Source of the DNA: Megaustenia siamemsis
Taxonomy: Eukaryota; Mollusca; Gastropoda; Stylommatophora; Ariophantidae
Reading direction: 5' to 3'
Length of the DNA: 64,000 nucleotides
Assembly: GCA_032433765.1 (NCBI GenBank)
Contig: JAVIAB010000041.1
Coordinates: forward strand, 73,244,232 to 73,308,231
Below the pieces are notes generated by a model, which worked only from the letters and a program-made list of their open reading frames with translations, searched no databases and was not told the DNA's origin. Shown here piece after piece: positions 57,001-64,000 of the stretch. Position numbers and translations under genes: made by a program. Position 1 is the stretch's first letter. Each line of letters starts with the position of its first letter.

Positions 57001-60000
57001 AGAGAATAGTAATGACTTGAGCATGACTACAGCTAAGAAAATAGTGATGACTTGAGCATGACTACAGCTAAGAAAATAGTGATGACTTGAGCATGACTAC
57101 AGCTAAGAGAATAGTAATGGCTTGAGCATGACTACAGCCAAGAAAATAGTGATGACTTGAGCATGACTACAGCTAAGAGAATAGTAATGGCTTGAGCATG
57201 ACTACAGCTAAGAAAATAGTGATGACTTGAGCATGACTACAGCTAAGAGAATAGTAATGGCTTGAGCATGACTACAGTATGACTACAGCTAAGAGAATAG
57301 TGATGACTTGAGCATGACTACAGCTAAGAGAATAGTAATGACTTGAGCATGACTGCAGCTAAGAGAATAGTAATGGCTTGAGGATGACTTCAACTAAGAG
57401 AATAGTAATGACTTGAGCATGACTGCAGCTAAGAGAATAGTAATGGCTTGAGCATGACTTCAGCTAACAGAATAGTAATGGCTTGAGCATGACTTCAACT
57501 AAGAGAATAGTAATGGCTTGAGCATCACTACAGCTAAGAAAATAGTAATGACTTGAGCATTACTACAGTTAAGAAAATAGTAATGACTTGAGCATTACTA
57601 CAACTTACAAAAAAGTAATGACTTATGCATGACTGCAGCCAAGAAAATAGTAATGACTTGAGCAGAACTACAGCTAAGAGAATAGTAATGACTTGAGCAT
57701 GACTACAGCTAAGAGAATAGTAATGACTTGAGCATGACTACAGCTAAGAGAATAGTAATGACTTGAGCATGACTGCAGCCAAGAAAATAGTAATGACTTG
57801 AGCATGACTACAGCTAAGAGAATAGTAATGGCTTGAGCATGACTACAGCTAAGAGAATAGTAATGACTTGAGCATGACTACAGCTAAGAGAATAGTAATG
57901 ACTTGAGCATGACTGCAGCTAAGAGAATAGTAATGGCTTGAGCATGACTTCAGCTAAGAGAATAGTAATGGCTTGAGCATGACTTCAACTAAGAGAATAG
58001 TAATGGCTTGAGCATGACTACAGCTAAGAGAATAGTAATGGCTTGAGCATGACTACAGCTAAGAGAATAGTAATGACTTGAGCATGACTACAGCTAAGAA
58101 AATAGTAATGACTTGAGCATGACTACAGCTAAGAAAATAGTAATGACTTGAGCATGACTACGCTAAGAAAATAGTAATGACTTGAGCATGACTACAGCAA
58201 AAAGAATAGTAATGGCTTGAGCATGACTACAACTAAGAAAATAGTAATGACTTGAGCATGACTACAGCTAAGAGAATAGTAATGACTTGAGCATGACTAC
58301 AGCTAAGAGAATAGTAATGACTTGAGCATGACTACAGCTAAGAAAATAGTAATGACTTGAGCATGACTACAGCTAAGAAAATAGTAATGACTTGAGCATG
58401 ACTACAACTAAGAAAATAGTAATGACTTGAGCATGACTACAGCTTACAAAATAGTAATGACTCATGCATGACTGCAGCCAAGAAAATAGTAATGGCTTGA
58501 GCATACCTGCAACTAAGAAAATAGTAATGACTTGAGCATGACTGCAGCCAAGAAAATAGTAATGGCTTGAGCATAACTGCGTCTAAGAAAATAGTAATGA
58601 CTTGAGCATGACTACAGCTAAGAGAATAGTAATGGCTTGAGCATAACTACAACTAAGAAAATCGTAATGACTTGAGCATGACTACAGCTAAGAGAATAGT
58701 AATGATTTGAACATGACTACAACTAAGAGAATAGTAATGACTTGAGCATGACTACAGCTAAGAAAATAGTGATGACTTGAGCATGACTACAGCTAAGAAA
58801 ATAGTAATGACTTGAGCATGACTACAGCTAAGAGAATAGTAATGGCTTGAGCATGACTACAGCCAAGAAAATAGTGATGACTTGAGCATGACTACAGCTA
58901 AGAGAATAGTAATGGCTTGAGCATGACTACAGCTAAGAAAATAGTGATGACTTGAGCATGACTACAGCTAAGAGAATAGTAATGGCTTGAGCATGACTAC
59001 AGCATGACTACAGCTAAGAGAATAGTGATGACTTGAGCATGACTACAGCTAAGAGAATAGTAATGACTTGAGCATGACTGCAGCTAAGAGAATAGTAATG
59101 GCTTGAGCATGACTTCAACTAAGAGAATAGTAATGACTTGAGCATGACTGCAGCTAAGAGAATAGTAATGGCTTGAGCATGACTTCAGCTAAGAGAATAG
59201 TAATGGCTTGAGCATGACTTCAACTAAGAGAATAGTAATGGCTTGAGCATCACTACAGCTAAGAAAATAGTAATGACTTGAGCATTACTACAGCTAAGAG
59301 AATAGTAATGACTTGAGCATGACTACAACTAAGAAAATAGTAATGACTTGAGCATGACTACAGCTAAGAGAATAGTAATGACTTGAGCATAACTACAGTA
59401 AGAAAATAGTAATGACTTGAGCATTACTACAACTTACAAAAAAGTAATGACTTATGCATGACTGCAGCCAAGAAAATAGTAATGGCTTGAGCATACCTAC
59501 AACTAAGAAAATAGTAATGACTTGAGCATGACTACAGCTAAGAGAATAGTAATGACTTGAGCATGACTACAGCTAAGAGAATAGTAATGATTTGAACATG
59601 ACTACAGCTAAGAGAATAGTAATGACTTGAGCATGACTACAGCTTACAAAATAGTAATGACTCATGCATGACTGCAGCCAAGAAAATAGTAATGGCTTGA
59701 GCATACTGCAACTAAGAAAATAGTAATGGCTTGAGCATACTACAACTAAGAAAATAGTAATGACTTGAGCATGACTACAGCTAAGAGAATAGTAATGACT
59801 TGAGCATGACTACAGCTAAGAGAATAGTAATGACTTGAGCATGACTACAGCTAAGAGAATAGTAATGACTTGAGCATGACTACAGCTAAGAGAATAGTAA
59901 TGACTTGAGCATAACTACAGCTAAGAGAATAGTAATGACTTGAGCATGACTGCAGCTAAGAAAATAGTAATGACTTGAGCATGACTACAGCTAAGAGAAT

Positions 60001-63000
60001 AGTAATGACTTGAGCATGACTACAGCTAAGAGAATAGTAATGGCTTGAGCATAACTACAACTAAGAAAATAGTAATGACTTGAACATGACTACAGCTAAG
60101 AGAATAGTAATGACATGAGCATAACTACAGTTAAGAAAATAGTAATGACTTGAGCATAACTACAACTTACAAAAAGTAATGACTTATGCATGACTGCAGC
60201 CAAGAAAATAGTAATGGCTTGAGCATACCTACAACTAAGAAAATAGTAATGACTTGAGCATGACTACAGCTAAGAGAATAGTAATGACTTGAGCATGACT
60301 ACAGCTAAGAGAATAGTAATGATTTGAACATGACTACAGCTAAGAGAATAGTAATGACTTGAGCATAACTGCAGCCAAGAAAATAGTAATGACTTGAGCA
60401 TGACTACAGCTAAGAGAATAGTAATGACTTGAGCATGACTACAGCTAAGAGAATAGTAATGACTTGAGCATGACTACAGCTAAGAGAATAGTAATGGCTT
60501 GAGCATGACTACAGCTAAGAGAATAGTAATGACTTGAGCATGACTACAGCTTACAAAATAGTAATGACTCATGCATGACTGCAGCCAAGAAAATAGTAAT
60601 GGCTTGAGCATACCTGCAACTAAGAAAATAGTAATGATTTGAGCATGACTGCAGCCAAGAAAATAGTAATGGCTTGAGCATAACTGCGGCTAAGAAAATA
60701 GTAATGACTTGAGCATGACTACAGCTAAGAGAATAGTAATGGCTTGAGCATAACTACAACTAAGAAAATCGTAATGACTTGAACATGACTACAGCTAAGA
60801 GAATAGTAATGATTTGAACATGACTACAACTAAGAGAATAGTAATGATTTGAGCATGACTACAGCTAAGAAAATAGTGATGACTTGAGCATGACTACAGC
60901 TAAGAAAATAGTGATGACTTGAGCATGACTACAGCTAAGAGAATAGTAATGGCTTGAGCATGACTACAGCTAAGAGAATAGTGATGACTTGAGCATGACT
61001 ACAGCTAAGAGAATAGTAATGACTTGAGCATGACTACAGCTAAGAAAATAGTAATGACTTGAGCATGACTACAGCTAAGAAAATAGTAATGACTTGAGCA
61101 TGACTACAACTAAGAAAATAGTAATGACTTGAGCATGACTACAGCTTACAAAATAGTAATGACTCATGCATGACTGCAGCCAAGAAAATAGTAATGGCTT
61201 GAGCATACCTGCAACTAAGAAAATAGTAATGACTTGAGCATGACTGCAGCCAAGAAAATAGTAATGGCTTGAGCATAACTGCGTCTAAGAAAATAGTAAT
61301 GACTTGAGCATGACTACAGCTAAGAGAATAGTAATGGCTTGAGCATAACTACAACTAAGAAAATCGTAATGACTTGAGCATGACTACAGCTAAGAGAATA
61401 GTAATGATTTGAACATGACTACAACTAAGAGAATAGTAATGACTTGAGCATGACTACAGCTAAGAAAATAGTGATGACTTGAGCATGACTACAGCTAAGA
61501 AAATAGTGATGACTTGAGCATGACTACAGCTAAGAGAATAGTAATGGCTTGAGCATGACTACAGCCAAGAAAATAGTGATGACTTGAGCATGACTACAGC
61601 TAAGAGAATAGTAATGGCTTGAGCATGACTACAGCTAAGAAAATAGTGATGACTTGAGCATGACTACAGCTAAGAGAATAGTAATGGCTTGAGCATGACT
61701 ACAGTATGACTACAGCTAAGAGAATAGTGATGACTTGAGCATGACTACAGCTAAGAGAATAGTAATGACTTGAGCATGACTGCAGCTAAGAGAATAGTAA
61801 TGGCTTGAGGATGACTTCAACTAAGAGAATAGTAATGACTTGAGCATGACTGCAGCTAAGAGAATAGTAATGGCTTGAGCATGACTTCAGCTAACAGAAT
61901 AGTAATGGCTTGAGCATGACTTCAACTAAGAGAATAGTAATGGCTTGAGCATCACTACAGCTAAGAAAATAGTAATGACTTGAGCATTACTACAGTTAAG
62001 AAAATAGTAATGACTTGAGCATTACTACAACTTACAAAAAAGTAATGACTTATGCATGACTGCAGCCAAGAAAATAGTAATGACTTGAGCAGAACTACAG
62101 CTAAGAGAATAGTAATGACTTGAGCATGACTACAGCTAAGAGAATAGTAATGACTTGAGCATGACTACAGCTAAGAGAATAGTAATGACTTGAGCATGAC
62201 TGCAGCAAGAAAATAGTAATGACTTGAGCATGACTACAGCTAAGAGAATAGTAATGGCTTGAGCATTACTACAGCTAAGAGAATAGTAATGACTTGAGCA
62301 TAACTACAGCTAAGAGAATAGTAATGACTTGAGCATGACTGCAGCTAAGAGAATAGTAATGGCTTGAGCATGACTTCAGCTAAGAGAATAGTAATGGCTT
62401 GAGCATGACTTCAACTAAGAGAATAGTAATGGCTTGAGCATGACTACAGCTAAGAGAATAGTAATGGCTTGAGCATGACTACAGCTAAGAGAATAGTGAT
62501 GACTTGAGCATGACTACAGCTAAGAGAATAGTAATGACTTGAGCATGACTACAGCTAAGAAAATAGTAATGACTTGAGCATGACTACAGCTAAGAAAATA
62601 GTAATGACTTGAGCATGACTACAACTAAGAAAATAGTAATGACTTGAGCATGACTACAGCTTACAAAATAGTAATGACTCATGCATGACTGCAGCCAAGA
62701 AAATAGTAATGGCTTGAGCATACTGCAACTAAGAAAATAGTAATGACTTGAGCATGACTGCAGCCAAGAAAATAGTAATGGCTTGAGCATAACTGCGCTA
62801 AGAAAATAGTAATGACTTGAGCATGACTGCAGCCAAGAAAATAGTAATGGCTTGAGCATAACTGCGCTAAGAAAATAGTAATGACTTGAGCATGACTACA
62901 GCTAAGAGAATAGTAATGGCTTGAGCATAACTACAACTAAGAAAATAGTAATGACTTGAGCATGACTACAGCTAAGAGAATAGTAATGATTTGAGCATGA

Positions 63001-64000
63001 CTACAGCTAAGAGAATAGTAATGACTTGAGCATGACTACAGCTAAGAAAATAGTAATGACTTGAGCATGACTACAGCTAAGAAAATAGTGATGACTTGAG
63101 CATGACTACAGCTAAGAGAATAGTAATGGCTTGAGCATGACTACAGCTAAGAAAATAGTAATGACTTGAGCATGACTACAGCTAAGAGAATAGTAATGGC
63201 TTGAGCATGACTACAGCTAAGAAAATAGTGATGACTTGAGCATGACTACAGCTAAGAGAATAGTAATGGCTTGAGCATGACTACAGCATGACTACAGCTA
63301 AGAGAATAGTGATGACTTGAGCATGACTACAGCTAAGAGAATAGTAATGACTTGAGCATGACTGCAGCTAAGAGAATAGTAATGGCTTGAGCATGACTTC
63401 AACTAAGAGAATAGTAATGACTTGAGCATGACTGCAGCTAAGAGAATAGTAATGGCTTGAGCATGACTTCAGCTAAGAGAATAGTAATGGCTTGAGCATG
63501 ACTTCAACTAAGAGAATAGTAATGGCTTGAGCATCACTACAGCTAAGAAAATAGTAATGACTTGAGCATTACTACAGCTAAGAGAATAGTAATGACTTGA
63601 GCATGACTACAACTAAGAAAATAGTAATGACTTGAGCATTACTACAGCTAAGAGAATAGTAATGACTTGAGCATAACTACAGTTAAGAAAATAGTAATGA
63701 CTTGAGCATGACTACAACTTACAAAAAGTAATGACTTATGCATGACTGCAGCAAGAAAATAGTAATGGCTTGAGCATACCTACAACTAAGAAAATAGTAA
63801 TGACTTGAGCATGACTACAGCTAAGAGAATAGTAATGACTTGAGCATGACTACAGCTAAGAGAATAGTAATGACTTGAGCATGACTACAGCTAAGAGAAT
63901 AGTAATGACTTGAGCATGACTACAGCTTACAAAATAGTAATGACTCATGCATGACTGCAGCCAAGAAAAAAGTAATGGCTTGAGCATACCTGCAACTAAG
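48049..64000. repeat. ~16-kb satellite-like array of a 35-bp monomer, runs off the window
   Basis: Roughly 450 copies of AGCTAAGAGAATAGTAATGA plus CTTGAGCATGACTAC. Recurring variants include AGCCAAGAAAATAGTAATGG...ACTGCGTCT, CTTACAAAATAGTAATGACT plus CATGCATGACTGC, GAGGATGACTTCAAC, and a partial duplication CTACAGTATGACTACAG. Runs of variants repeat in the same order: blocks starting with CTTACAAAATAG near 51530, 53525, 56713 and 61140 are nearly identical for about 0.9 kb. Most monomers are exactly 35 bp; occasional 1-bp deletions. The frames read on the minus strand are repeat artefacts. Confidence 0.95.

Noticed and set aside
48049..64000. CRISPR array or protein-coding repeat
   Set aside because: Monomers are contiguous with no unique spacers, the genome is eukaryotic, and frames are broken by a 35-bp period.

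Overview
This is eukaryotic, metazoan DNA: AT-rich, intron-bearing and packed with LINE fragments, tRNA-derived SINEs, DNA transposons and minisatellites. Element types and very long repetitive introns suggest an invertebrate, perhaps a mollusc; that taxon guess is inference and weak.

Backbone: one host gene on the + strand runs from the left edge to about 45.7 kb. Six exons can be placed from matching splice phases and CUB-domain sequence: A (23-196), B (20486-20567), C (27506-27633), D (37223-37390), E (42082-42256) and F (45622-45724, with the stop). A is the second half of one CUB domain, B+C+D make a second complete CUB domain, E carries a single transmembrane helix, and F is the acidic cytoplasmic tail. 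The 5' end of the gene lies outside the window.

Intron A-B (20 kb) holds nested elements. A decayed LINE (about 0.9-1.1 kb continuing at 11.93-12.3 kb) is split by a giant palindromic element (1111-11922) with ~5-kb near-identical inverted arms, AG...CT ends and a perfect 6-bp target duplication, the boundary signature of Polinton/Maverick elements but with no recognisable Polinton genes. Its left arm alone carries a later LINE insertion. Further right are LINE pieces, a Tc1/mariner-like element with an unusually long D-E spacing (16633-18756), and another LINE.

Two minisatellites are built on splice junctions of the host gene. A 36-bp repeat (19855-20520) repeats the 3' splice site plus start of exon B; a 24-bp repeat (27622-28760) repeats the end of exon C plus its 5' splice site. 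Much of each array is open in the host reading frame.

Intron B-C holds a 22-bp array, SINEs, a 60-bp array split by a 1.6-kb gene-bearing retroposon and by a LINE with RNase H. Intron C-D holds SINEs, LINEs (including an intact 647-aa reverse transcriptase ORF at 33344-35287), a multimeric SINE and a 103-bp array. Intron D-E is mostly a ~117-bp array. Intron E-F has LINE and SINE pieces. After the gene come 3'-UTR-like sequence, a LINE fragment, a small MITE, and from 48049 to the right edge a ~16-kb array of a 35-bp monomer with higher-order structure.
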